Source: Nicotiana tabacum (lineage: Eukaryota > Streptophyta > Magnoliopsida > Solanales > Solanaceae). From it: a stretch of DNA of 64,000 bases. The stretch spans positions 130,508,997 through 130,572,996 of the forward strand of contig NC_134097.1 of NCBI RefSeq assembly GCF_000715075.1. Reading direction: 5' to 3'. The notes under the pieces were generated by a model. That model worked only from the letters and a program-made list of their open reading frames with translations, did no database searches and had not been told where the DNA came from. The stretch's first letter is position 1; each line of letters begins with the position of its first letter. Shown here piece by piece: positions 10,998 through 21,106 of the stretch. A program made the position numbers and the translations under genes.

Positions 10998-13900
10998 ATG
11001 AATACACTAGTAGCACCATTCTTCACTAAGGAACAATACAGTCAAATCTTAACCATGTTAAAGAAGGCAAACATATCTGATGCAAGTGTAAGCTTAGCAG
11101 TTAAACCTTTATTTTTTACATTAACTAACTTGAAATTGATTGTGGATTTTGGGGAAACTAACCACATGGTTGGTGAAAAATCCATGTTGAACACTGGTGT
11201 ATCAGTTACTAATTATGCAGTTGCAAATTCTGGCATAGGTGAAACTTTCAACTGGTGATTCAGCAGGTGTCTCAGATTAGAAATTGCTCATTGACAGAAG
11301 GTGAAGTCCTCAAAGGTGTGTTGTGTGTGCCAACTTTTAAGTTCAATCTCATATTTGTATCAAAAGTGACAAGAGATCTGAATTGTTACATCATATTCTT
11401 TCCTAGTTTTTATGTGTTTCAGGATCTTCACTGGGAGGGTAAAGGATATTGGTAGAGAGGTAGATGGGCTATACGTTCTGTGTTAACAAAATATGACAGT
11501 CCAATTTGAAAATATAAAGTCTATGACAGCAATAAGGAATGTACCTACAGAACTCTGGCACAAGAGAATGGGTCATGTTCCCATGTCTGTTCTTAGGAAG
11601 TTCACTACTTTTTAGAATAGTGATAAGTTTTGTATTACTCATTGTGAAGTATGTTCTTTAGCAAGACAAACAAGAGTTCCATTCCCAATTAGTAGTAGCA
11701 ACGCAGATAGTATGTTTGCTCTCTTACATGTGGATGTATAAGGCTCTTATAAGGTGCCAACACATAATGGAATGGGGTATTTTCTTATATTGGTTGATGA
11801 CTACTCTAGATGGACTTGGGTTCATTTTCTGCACCTTAAATCTAATGTTGTGGTTTTATTGAAGGATTTTATTGTGATGGTGGCTACTTAATTTGGTCAG
11901 AAAATTAAGGTGTTTAGATCTGACAATGGTTCCAGAATTCTTCCACTCCAATTGTAGTAATTTGTTCAAAACCAATATAATTGTTCATCAAAGCTCTTGC
12001 ACTTACACTCCACAACAAAATGGAGTGGTCGAGCGATGGCACAGACATATATTAGAAATAGCAAGAGCAATAAGAATTCAGGGACACTTACCTATCAGAT
12101 TTTGGGGTCAATGCATCATTGGGGCTGTGTAGATTGTTAATAGGTTTCCATCTGTAGTACTGGACAACAAGTCTTCTTATGATATTGTCTATGGGAAAGC
12201 ACCTTCTTTGCAGCACATGAGAGTTATAGGATATCTCTGGTATGCCACAGATGTCAGAAAGAAGGATAAATTTTCCCTAAGGGCAATCAAATTTATTTTA
12301 CTAGGATATGGTGCAAATCAAAAGAGGTATAAGTAGTATGATATAGCTAACAAATCTATTTTTGTTAGTAGAGATGTCACATTTCATAAGGACATCTACC
12401 CTTTCCAATATCTGAGTCCTCCTATTAATTTGCTTGATAGTTCTCTGCATCACATACCTACACTAACCCCTATAGAAATTGTTCCTTCCAACCCAGAAGA
12501 CTTGTTATTTAATTTAGGAAAATAATCACATGTATTGAGGGAACCTGAGATGGAGGTAGACAGGTTCATCATTGATCCCATTGAGCAATAAGTGCAACAT
12601 CAGGATGTCTTGCCCAGGGCAGACTCTCTTTCACCAACTCAAGATACACATGTTCAGTCTTCAACTTTCATTTCTCAGGAGCAACTTGTTAATAAGGAGC
12701 CCATACAGAATGCAGTCAGGCAATCAGGGAGAGTCAATAAGCCTCCCATCTGGTTCAAGGACTTTGTAACTCAAGGCAAGGTAAAGACAGTGGCACACAT
12801 GCCTTTATCCTATTAGTAGTGGTCAGCTATGATCATCTGTCCAAGCCTTATCAGAACTTTGTGGCCTATGTCTCAAGCATCATTGAGCCCAGATCATATC
12901 AGGAGGCTGCCAAAGATATCAAGTGGATAGAGGCAATGAAAGCTGAGATATGGCCATTAGAATAAAATAAGACATGGGAAGTTATAGCACTACCTAAAGG
13001 GTAGAAGATCATAGGATGTAAATGGATATACAAGATCAAGTATAAGGCAAATGGTGAAGTAGAAAGATTTAAAGAAAGGCTAGTGGCCAAGGGCTACAAT
13101 CAAAAGGATGGAATTAATTGTCAAGAAACTTTCTCTCATGTTGTTACAATGGTCACTGTTAGAGGAGTTGTTTCTTTAGCTGCAACTAAAGGTTGGACCT
13201 TACATCAAATGGATGTTTATAATGCTTTCTTGCAAGGTGATTTACGTGAGGAGGTATACATGTATCTTCCTCAAGGTTTCAGTTCTGAGGCTGGTAAACA
13301 TAAAGTTTGCAGGTTACGCAAGTCCCTCTATGGGCTTAAACAAGCATCCAAGCAATGGAACATCAAGTTGATCTCAGCATTGACTGGTTTTGGTTATACA
13401 CAGAGTCATTTGGACTATTCTTTGCTCACCAAAAAATCAGTCAGCAAGTTGGTAGTGATTCTCCTTTATGTTGATGATCTATTAATTACTGGAAATGATC
13501 TTGAGCTAATCAATGTCACAAAGGATGTTCTGCAGAACAATTTCAAGATCAAGGATCTAGGTGAATTTAGATATTTTTTGGGGATAGAATTTTCCAGAAG
13601 TAATGAAGGTATTCTGATGCACCAACACAAATATTCTCTGGAATTAATCTCAGACATGGGGTTAGCAGGTTCTCGATCAATTGGTGCACCGGTGGAGTTG
13701 AACCAGAAGCTTACCAATAGTGAATTCGATGCTCATGTTTGCTCATCCTCTGATCGACCACTAGAGGATCCTAGCAGCTATCAAAGATTTATAGGTACAC
13801 TACTTTACTTGACCATTACTAGGCCAGACATTGCTTTTGTTGTGCAATGTCTGAGCCAATTTATGCATGCTCCTAAAGCCTCTCACACGGAATCAGCAAT

Positions 13901-14455
13901 TAGGGTAGTGAGATATGTCAAACAGGCCCCTGGCCTTGGTATCCTCATGTCATCTCACAGCTCTCCTACACTTCAGGCCTTTTGTGATGCATATTGGGCC
14001 TCCTGTCCCAATACCAGAAAGTCAGTAACTGGATACTTGATCAAATTTGGAGACTCTCTCATTTCTTGGAGGACCAAGAAGCAGGCAACCATTTCTAGAA
14101 GCTCAGCTGAAGCTGAATACAGGAGTCTTGCAACCACTGTTGCAGAGATTGTTTGGCTCATAGGTGTATACAAAGAATTGGGAGTTTCCTTACATCTGCC
14201 TATTCCAATGCGCAGTGACAGCAAGTCTGTCATACAGATTGATACTAATCTTGTGTTCCACGAGCGGACTAAGCATATCTATATTGATTGTCACTTCATT
14301 CGGGAGAAGACTCATCAAGGTATGGTGGACACCCTCTATATGCCATCATAAAAACAACAGGCTGACATCTTGACTAAGGGCTTTCCTATTGCTCAACATT
14401 GTTATCTTCTATCCAAGTTAGGAATAAAGAATATCTTCATCTCTCCTAGCTTGAG
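10998..14455 (+). pseudogene. Copia element 1 pol remnant: protease, integrase, RT, RNase H
   Basis: Protease trace near 11140 ('IVDFGETNHMVG', where D-x-G-A is usual). Integrase follows at 11520-12250: 'LWHKRMGHVP' pre-integrase motif, 'HVDV', 'RSDNG'-like and 'YTPQQNGVVERWHRHILE', with stops between. The reverse transcriptase to RNase H part is open over 13083-14351 (422 residues): 'FLQGDLREEVYMYLPQGF', 'KSLYGLKQASKQW', catalytic 'YVDDLLITGND', 'GTLLYLTITRPDIAF', then RNase H 'SRSSAEAEYRSLA' and 'HERTKHIYIDCHFIREK'. A TAA at about 14349 cuts the last motif before 'QQADILTKGFP'. Upstream of 13083 the frame has stops, including one where the family has EQNKTW. Confidence 0.9.
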
Positions 14456-14461
14456 GAAGGG
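14449..14461 (+). other. Polypurine tract of Copia element 1
   Basis: The G/A-rich run 'gaggaaggg' lies directly before the 3' LTR start TGTAAAAG at 14462. It is the second-strand primer site. Confidence 0.75.
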
Positions 14462-14637
14462 TGTAAAAGAATTAGATAGATGCACTACAGTGCACTAATG
14501 CTGAGCTGGACACTAGATGAGGATAGTTATACATTGTAGCTAGTTAGTTGATTAATTAAATTGGTTAGTTAGTTGTAAATATTGCTAGTTATAGTAGCTA
14601 TTTAGGCAGAGCTTCATTTTCTGTAATTGCATGTTGA
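14462..14637 (+). repeat. 3' LTR of Copia element 1, truncated
   Basis: Aligns with the first 176 bp of the 5' LTR and stops at 'gcatgttga'. The last 100 bp or so, including the CA end, are missing. Confidence 0.85.
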
Positions 14638-14871
14638 AAAACAAGAATAATTCAACAAATACTATAAAGATGATCAATGAATATATAATCAGTACTGGAC
14701 CTTAGTGATGGAAAGGAAGTAGGATTCATTAAAAAGAATACAAATTGAAAGCAAGAATTCATAGATCAAGTGAAAATGTAACTACAAAGAGACATTAATA
14801 TGTGGCCGAGGCAAGTACAATTAATTGATGATAACTAACATTGCATAATGAATGGAATATGTTTCTGAAAC
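14638..14871. other. Non-coding DNA 3' of the LysM kinase pseudogene
   Basis: AT-rich; no feature seen. Before the SINE inserted, the minus-strand kinase frame seems to have continued from 14887 to a TAG about 12 codons further, so the right edge contains a few original C-terminal codons and 3'UTR. Confidence 0.4.
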
Positions 14872-14887
14872 CATACCATTCTGGAAA
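14872..14887. repeat. SINE target duplication, left copy
   Basis: CATACCATTCTGGAAA, 14 of 16 bases identical to 15001-15016 (CATACTATTCTAGAAA). Flanks the minus-strand SINE. Confidence 0.8.
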
Positions 14888-15000
14888 CAACAACAACATA
14901 TCCAGTCTATTTCCACATGCGGGGTTCGGAGGAAGATAGTGTATACATAAACCTTACACCTACCTTGTGAAGGCCTTATCGACCCTCGGCTAAAGAAAGT
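14888..15000 (-). mobile_element. Minus-strand SINE fragment inserted in the kinase C-terminus
   Basis: Read on the minus strand it contains 'aaggtaggtgtaaggtt', 'tacactatcttcctcc', 'gaaccccgcatgtgg' and 'gactggatatgttgttg', the typical 3' end of Solanaceae SINEs that finish in TTG repeats. It is flanked by a 16-bp target duplication with two differences. It is short, probably 5'-truncated. Its first base supplies the last base of the stop codon of the LysM kinase remnant. Confidence 0.8.
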
Positions 15001-15795
15001 CATACTATTCTAGAAAGAATTTTAATTATATCATTCATAGATGACCTATGAAGAGGATCATCTTCAATACAAGCTTTAGCTAAAACAACTAAACATAATG
15101 CTTCTGCTAAAGGGTAATCCATAAGGTTTGGATCAATAAAAAATTTCAATTGTTCAAAGCATCCTCCTTCATTAGCTCCCCCTCTCAAAAATGTAATTGA
15201 ATCCCTAAAAAGGCTTCCATCTACATCTTCTTTTCCTTATATGAGCTCGAGTAATACTACCCCAAATGCAAAAATGTACATTTTTCAGACACTAAGCCAT
15301 GTACTAGATACACAGGGGCAATCCAGCCCCCGAGACATCCAATACTTCCAATTTCCTTCGTCGTTCCAATGATAGCTTTTGCTTAAAAAATAGCTAATTT
15401 TGCCATCCAATTCGAAGTCAAGAAGATTTTTTTTGCTAATTATGTTCATGTGTGTATTCGGTGGAATACTGCAAAAGTGCAAGTAATGTAGCCTCGTGGC
15501 AATGTCAAAGGCAATTTGAGTTCTTCTATTCCAACTAAGAGAAGCTAAGGAGTTTGACAAACAATCCCTTAATGTTCCATTTGATGGATATTCAAACACA
15601 AGATAGGATCCTGAAATGTCATCCTCACCATAACAAACACCTCGAAGCTTAACTATATTAACATGATTGATTTTTGAGTGTACATCAATTACTTGTTTTA
15701 TCTTAGTTCCTTCACTAAAATTATGTGTCGCTCTTTTCAATTCATCTATGTTGTACTCCCCCAAAGAGTACTTTATTCCTGCAAGTAAATCAGGT
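15000..15795 (-). pseudogene. LysM receptor-like kinase, C-terminal half (kinase domain), split and broken
   Basis: C-terminal half of a LysM receptor-like kinase of the LYK4/LYK5 chitin-perception type; the N-terminal half is at 31030-31955. The minus strand reads 'LLAGIKYSLGEYNIDELKRA' across 15795-15740, then a kinase-like domain with 'HVNIVKLRGVCYGEDD', 'YLVFEYPSNGTL' and 'HMNI' in place of the catalytic HRD, as in the pseudokinases of this clade. Lesions seen: the glycine loop and the lysine strand between 'FSEGTKI' and 'QVIDVHSKINH' are missing; a frameshift lies near 15380, after which the other frame reads 'AIIGTTKEIGSIGCLGGW'; another lies near 15275, before 'FAFGVVLLELI'; a TAA follows. 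The last part (15188-15000) ends 'DDPLHRSSMNDIIKILSRIV', then a TGA made by the SINE junction. Not functional. Confidence 0.9.
15791..15795. repeat. Target site duplication CAGGT, left copy
   Basis: CAGGT directly before the 5' LTR of element 2, repeated at 31030-31034 directly after the 3' LTR. If the element and one copy are removed, the kinase frame runs straight through. Confidence 0.95.
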
Positions 15796-16853
15796 TGTAA
15801 GCACGTGATTTTTGCCCTATATGAGAATTACTCCCAAAAAATTCAAAAAATAAAATAATTTTTCTTGGTGTGCAATTTTTGTGATATTTTGTGTAACTAT
15901 TTGTATGTTTGTCTATGCATGTTTATTTGTTAAATTAATAAAAAAAATACAAAAATAGGCATCTTTTGCATTTTTAGCATTTAATGTCCAAATGAACAAT
16001 TTTATGCTTAATTGTGCGTTAATTGTTATTGGAAGTTAATTTGCGCTTTTATAACTTAATTTAGTTCTTAATAATAATTTAAGTACTTTTATAATTTAGT
16101 TTTAGAAAAATAAAAGAAGAAAAGAGAACAAAAATACAAAGAAAAATCGGATTGGGCCACTTCTTCAATTTCAAACCACAGGCCCAAATAATTGCCAAAC
16201 TTTCCCCATGACCCGGTCCGTTTCAAACCGTGTCGACCCGGTCCGCTCCATTAACGCAACACCCCATCTTCAATTTTGTCCAACACAAAACAAAACCAAA
16301 AAAAAAATAAAAAATAAAAGGTGAATTATCACTATTAATAGTTTTATTTTTTGTTTTTTTTATATATAAAAAAAAATCCGAAAATATTTTTTTTTATTTT
16401 TTTATTTTTTATTTTTTTTTTAAAAAAACATATATAATAATTTCGGGAATGATTTAAAAAAAAAGTAAAAGAATGTAGAAAATTTAAAAAAAAAATAAAA
16501 AGTTTTAAAAAAAATTTTAAAAGTAAAAGAAGGTTGGAATTAAAAAATAAATATAAAGGTATCTGAAAATTTAAAAAAATTTAAAGTAATTGAAAGTAGT
16601 ATTTTTAAAAGAAAAAGAAAAGATAGTGGTTTGTTTTTTAAAGAAAAGTTAAATAAAGTGAGATTCTCTTTTAAAAAAAATAAAAAGTGGGATTTTAAAT
16701 AAGATAAAGTAAATAAAGTTGGAATTTTAAAAATAAAAGTAAATAAAGGTGGGATTTCTTTTTCTAAAAAAATAAAAGCAATTTGTAAGTGGGATTTCTT
16801 TTAATTAAAAAAATAATAAAATAAAAAAAAATCTGAAAATTTCGAAAATTTTG

Positions 16854-16863
16854 CTATAAATAG
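16854..16863 (+). promoter_or_regulatory. TATA box of element 2 LTR promoter
   Basis: CTATAAATAG in an AT-rich context, followed by a purine-rich leader. Identical in the 3' LTR (29550-29559). The transcription start is expected roughly 30 bp downstream; not tested. Confidence 0.65.
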
Positions 16864-16949
16864 AAGAGAAAATTTAGGAAGAAGGGTTGGAAAAAAAGAG
16901 AGGAAAAACTAGATAGGGAGAAGAAAAAAAGAGGGGGCGGAGTGAGAGG

Positions 16950-16988
16950 TATACACCCGATATACATTCTGTATACACTGAATATACA
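16950..16988 (+). promoter_or_regulatory. Four TATACA boxes at exact 11-bp spacing
   Basis: TATACA at 16950, 16961, 16972 and 16983, each 11 bp apart, about 90 bp downstream of the TATA box. Repeated in the 3' LTR at 29645, 29656, 29667 and 29678. Helically phased repeats suggest a binding site on one face of DNA, or a leader RNA element; inference only. Confidence 0.5.
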
Positions 16989-18076
16989 GGGGCAGAATTC
17001 ATTTTGGAGAGTTTTGAAGTTGAAAAAGAATAGTTACTGCTTCATTGCCTCGCTTAAGATCTGAAATAGTCAGAACCTTCCTGCCTTTTACTTCTTCACT
17101 ATACTTGGAGTCGTTTATAGTCTCCTGGGTTTTCTGCTATTCCTACTGTACTGGTTTGCGATGTTGTTGAATCTGCTGTTGCTGTGTTATTACTGCTGCT
17201 GACTTCTCCTTCTTTTGTTCTTGTACTGTTGTTTCCAGGTACACATTTGTACAATCTCGGCTTGAAGCAAAAAATGAAATATTAATCAGGCTTTGTTCCT
17301 GTTGAATTCCTCCTATTTAGATTTGTGGTTGAATATAATTTTTCTTTCTTCGTATAAAGATGTAGTTGAATGATTAATGAATAATGAGGTTGCATATGTA
17401 TACTTTCTTCATCTAATAATGTTAGTTTAAATTACGGAGAATAATTAATCTGTTTTGATATTATGGTCAATCTCATGTTCTAGTATTATTGAATAACAGA
17501 ATATAAAATGAAAGCAGTTTTTCTTTGTACAAACTCGATCGCAATTTTCCATTCGCATTAGCCGTAAACTAATAACTAATAAGTTACGTTTTTCAGCATG
17601 TAAATAATTAAGAGATTTTCTTTTAGTTTAGAGACGAACTTAATAGAAAATATAGTCATTGTAGGTTTATCCTTTAAAAATAAAAATGAGACGAGCCTCG
17701 CCAAATAAAACGTATAGATTGTGGGGCCCTTACAAAATGTATGGTTTAATTAGAATTCGGAAGGACCGTTTAGCGAATTTCACGGTCTTCCCCAAAATAA
17801 TAACGCGATAGTCTCTTTAGGCGCGTGTTTAATATTTTACTTTCTTAAGCCTGGGTGTGCATTTCATGCGACCCGAATCCAAATCCCAAAACATCAAATA
17901 AAACGTGTTCCGGATTGTGGGTGCATTTCATGTAACGCAGTCCAAAGACGTGTTTTAAGCGATGCTCATATTTCTTTTAAAAACAATAATAATAAAGCGG
18001 TTAAAAGATAAAATTTGCACATAAGTTCATATTTGTATAAAATCAGACAATCAAGCCGAATATAACAGTTGAGCGA

Positions 18077-18126
18077 CCGTGCTAGAACCACGGAACTCGG
18101 GAATGCCTAACACCTTCTCCCGGGTT
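18077..18126 (+). promoter_or_regulatory. Conserved paired-hairpin block near LTR 3' end (element 2, 5' LTR)
   Basis: CCGTG (18077-18081) pairs with CACGG (18089-18093). AACTCGGGA (18094-18102) pairs with TCCCGGGTT (18118-18126) with one wobble. Conserved in element 1 (5871-5920) and in the 3' LTR (30772-30821). Confidence 0.45.
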
Positions 18127-18338
18127 AACAGAATTCCTTATCCGAATTTCTGGTACGCAGACTATAATATGGAGTCGTTCTTTTCCTCGATTCGGGATTA
18201 AAATTGGTGACTTGGGACACCCTAAATCTCCCAAGTGGCGACTCTAAAATAAATAAACCAATCCCGTCTCGATTGTCCTTTAATTGGAAAAACTCCCTTG
18301 CACCCTCGCGGGTGCGGAAAAAGGAGGTGTGACAGCTC

Positions 18339-18356
18339 TGGCGTCTCTGCTGGGGA
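18339..18356 (+). other. Primer binding site of element 2
   Basis: TGGCGTCTCTGCTGGGGA begins four bases after the LTR end. It starts with the TGG that pairs with a tRNA 3' CCA. Ogre-type elements are reported to use tRNA-Arg; I could not check this assignment. Confidence 0.7.
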
Positions 18357-19937
18357 ACAAACCCAGAATCTGTGGTTCAGGGTTCAAGAATTCGAGCTTG
18401 AAATAATTGTTATAGTTGGATTTATTTATTATCTGATTTTTACATGATTTATGCTTAATGTGCTAAATGTTGCTTTTTACCGCTTTAATATTATCTGAAC
18501 TGTGTATATAAAACTGCTACGAAACCCTTCTTCTTTCTGAGTCTTCTGAATTTATGGTGTACACGTGCGCGTGACCCACCTTTCTGTTAGAAGTCATACC
18601 AAATAAGACGAAGTTGGGACAAGTAACTAGGCCGGGTAGACTTTCGTGCTCCCGGTACGTTGCCCCCGCTTCGGCTCAAACTGTCCGTTTGGGTAAGCCA
18701 GGGCTAGATCAATATGCCTCAGGTTTTTTTTCACTTAGAATAACTCAGCTTCATGCCGGATCCCTAGTAGGAACGATTGTTTGCATCACGTGCATTTGAC
18801 TTTGGAGGCTCAACACAGGGGTTGGGTCTGTCTAGGACAGGTGTACAAAAAAAAATGACCATCCTGATGCATCTTACTTGCTGCTACTTGCGCATTTATT
18901 TGATTCGGATTTGTGTGTTGACTGACTTTTGAATATCAGGAATAATATTTTAAAATTGGAAAAAAGAAATAGCGGTTAGGGAATTGACTGTTTATTTTTG
19001 AAAAAAAAACCAATGCCCAAATACTGTCAAAACTCTGCCGAAATTTTGAGAAAATGAAAAAAAATTAATTTTTTTTATTAGTTTGTTTTATTAAAATCAA
19101 AGGAAAAATTAGAAGAAAAAAAAGTCGTTGTTCTGTCTTGTTTTTTTTTTAAAAAAACAAAAACAAATTAGAAAAAAAATAGTTTGTCTTGCCATAAAAA
19201 TGAAAATGAAAAAGAGTCTTGTTTTTAAAATGGGTTTTTTATTTATTTATTTGTTTAGATACCAAAACAAAAATAAAAATAATAAAATAAAAAGAGTCGC
19301 GTTGAAAGTGGTTTTATTTGTTTAGATGCCAAAATAAAAATAAAAATAATAAAATAAAAAGAGTCGGGCGTTGAAAGTGGTTTTAAAAATCCAAAAAGTT
19401 TTTCTTTATTTCCAAAAAATGTATATATATCTTTATTTGTTGCAAAAATATTTGTCCTGCCAAAAAGTCTAGAAAAGTTTTTTTAGACTCCCAATTTTCA
19501 AAACAAAAAATCCAAAAATATTTTCCATTATTGACTTCTTTAGAAAGTCTTTTTAATTATTAAAAAATATATATATATTATAAAATAAAAAAAATTCGAA
19601 AATATTTTCCTTCTTCTTTAAAAATTGAAAATAAAATTCAAAATTCAAGAAATATTTTTTTTAGAAAGCATTTCTTTTATTAAAGGTAAAATTCCAAAAA
19701 ATATTTTCTTTCTTCTTAGAATAAGAAAAAACAAAAAAAAATCTTCCTTTTACTTTTGAAATTCTCAAAGTTCAAATCAAAAGAAAAGGAATTCTTAGAA
19801 GTCTTTCTTTCAAAAAGAAAATCAATCAAAAATCCAAAAAAAAAAATACTTCCTTTCTTCTTTTAAAGCAGTTCTTTTACAAATTCAAAAAAATAATAAT
19901 TTAAAATTAGTTTATTTACTTTATTCATGACCTGCCC

Positions 19938-19983
19938 GAACTACGCGGGTTTGATTCTCACCGGATGTGAGATACGTAGGCAA
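19938..19983 (+). ncRNA. Candidate structured RNA motif, copy A
   Basis: Outer stem CTACG (19941-19945) with CGTAG (19975-19979). Inner hairpin CTCAC (19957-19961) with GTGAG (19967-19971), loop CGGAT. Left bulge ends in 'tttgatt'; the right side has only 'ata' between the stems. Confidence 0.55.
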
Positions 19984-20769
19984 CCCTCATCGGGTCCAAC
20001 CCCCATTTTTGCTAAAATAGCCAAAAACCAATAAATAAATAAAAAACATGTCAAAATTTTAATTTTTTTTCATAAATAAGTCGGGCAGTGTCCAGCCTCC
20101 ACTTTTTGCTAAAACAAAATAGCCAAAAAAAAAATATGTCAAATTTTAAGAGTCATAAAGAAGTCGGGTGACGTTGTTTTATCAAGACATAGCCGAATGT
20201 TCCCGAATGGGACGCCAGAAGGCCGACTTTGCATAAACAACCACCTTTTGGGTCATGTTTAGGATTTTGGTCTAGTTGACCCACACAGCCTTAAAAATCT
20301 TCGTCCCCGAGGCGCTGAAGGGCCGTGTTTGTAACACCAGGTTTTTATTGTAATTTGAAAAAAAAAAAAAAAATAGTCGGCGGTCAGGTGAATACCGTTT
20401 GAATTTTGTCATAATAAGCCGAGCCAGCTTCGGCCGCGTCTTAAACCGTTCTTGCCGAAATAGCCTCAGAGTATCTTTCAGTTGTCGAAAGGCTATTTTC
20501 GTAAAAGAACGGACAAGTGTGTAAAGTGTCATAAAATAATCCTCTCCGGCCTCAAAATTTGGACGGGGCTACATTTGCAAAAATAACCGTTTGGTTGCAT
20601 TTGTCAAACGGAGAAAGGAAGCTGGCCGTTTGTTTTGGAGTTTGTAAAACTTTTGATTATAATATGTGGGTCGTTTGATTTTCTAGTTTGTAGGTCATTT
20701 TTAAACCTTTGAAACCCAATATGAAAATTGAAAAAAAAATGATTAGTATTGCTTATCTTTTATTGGTCC

Positions 20770-20816
20770 GAACTACGCAAGGTCTGATTCATGCGGGGTC
20801 ATGATACGTAGGCAAT
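20770..20816 (+). ncRNA. Candidate structured RNA motif, copy B
   Basis: Outer stem CTACG (20773-20777) with CGTAG (20807-20811). Inner hairpin TCATG (20789-20793) with CATGA (20800-20804), loop CGGGGT. The inner stem differs from copy A yet still pairs. Lies about 290 bp before the gag start. Confidence 0.55.
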
Positions 20817-21106
20817 CTCTATAAGATTCGACCACCACAATAAAATATATATAATAAAATAAAATAAAATATAAGTGAATAAAATTTTCAAGAAAACTGG
20901 GACGACACAAGCAGTCGAGCAAATGCATAATAGAAAGGGGATATTTGTCTAGGAGCATTGCATCTCAACGTGTAATTATATATGTGTTAAATTCTCAAAA
21001 CTAACAAGTTTGTTCATTTCCAGAATTCAAGCAGTTAGTTTCTCTAAAGAGTATACTGGCATATTATCATTATCACACGAGATCAAAAGGACGAATACCC
21101 GAAAGT

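Larger units (their letters stand above)
9597..14637 (+). mobile_element. Copia-type LTR retrotransposon 1, degraded
   Basis: Complete layout LTR, primer site, gag, pol, polypurine tract, LTR, on the plus strand. The domain order integrase before RT/RNase H identifies Ty1/copia. The LTRs are short: 276 bp at the 5' end, with only the first 176 bp kept at the 3' end. About 16 differences over the shared 176 bp point to an old insertion. No matching target duplication was found, as expected if the 3' end is truncated. Many stops and frameshifts make it non-functional. Confidence 0.9.
15796..18334 (+). repeat. 5' LTR of element 2 (2539 bp)
   Basis: TGTAAGCACGTG... to ...GGAGGTGTGACA. Very A/T-rich centre with long A and T runs (16300-16850). 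Contains a TATA box (16854-16863), phased TATACA boxes (16950-16988) and the paired-hairpin block (18077-18126). About 99 percent identical to 28499-31029. Confidence 0.95.
18357..21106 (+). other. Long untranslated leader of element 2
   Basis: About 2.7 kb between primer site and gag with no convincing reading frame. Very A/T-rich (19000-19920), with two copies of the structured motif (19938-19983 and 20770-20816). A direct repeat ('caaaaataaaaataataaaa' followed by 'taaaaagagtcg') lies near 19263-19370. Ogre elements may carry an extra ORF here, but none is visible. Confidence 0.7.

Noticed and set aside
9540..14660. Similar 20-bp texts before the 5' LTR and after the truncated 3' LTR of Copia 1 ('caagaataattYaacaa')
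   Set aside because: The left copy lies 36 bp from the LTR, so it cannot be a simple target duplication; may be chance in AT-rich DNA.
18614..18799. Open frame in the element 2 leader (61 codons)
   Set aside because: Short, no family match; the Ogre extra ORF is much longer.
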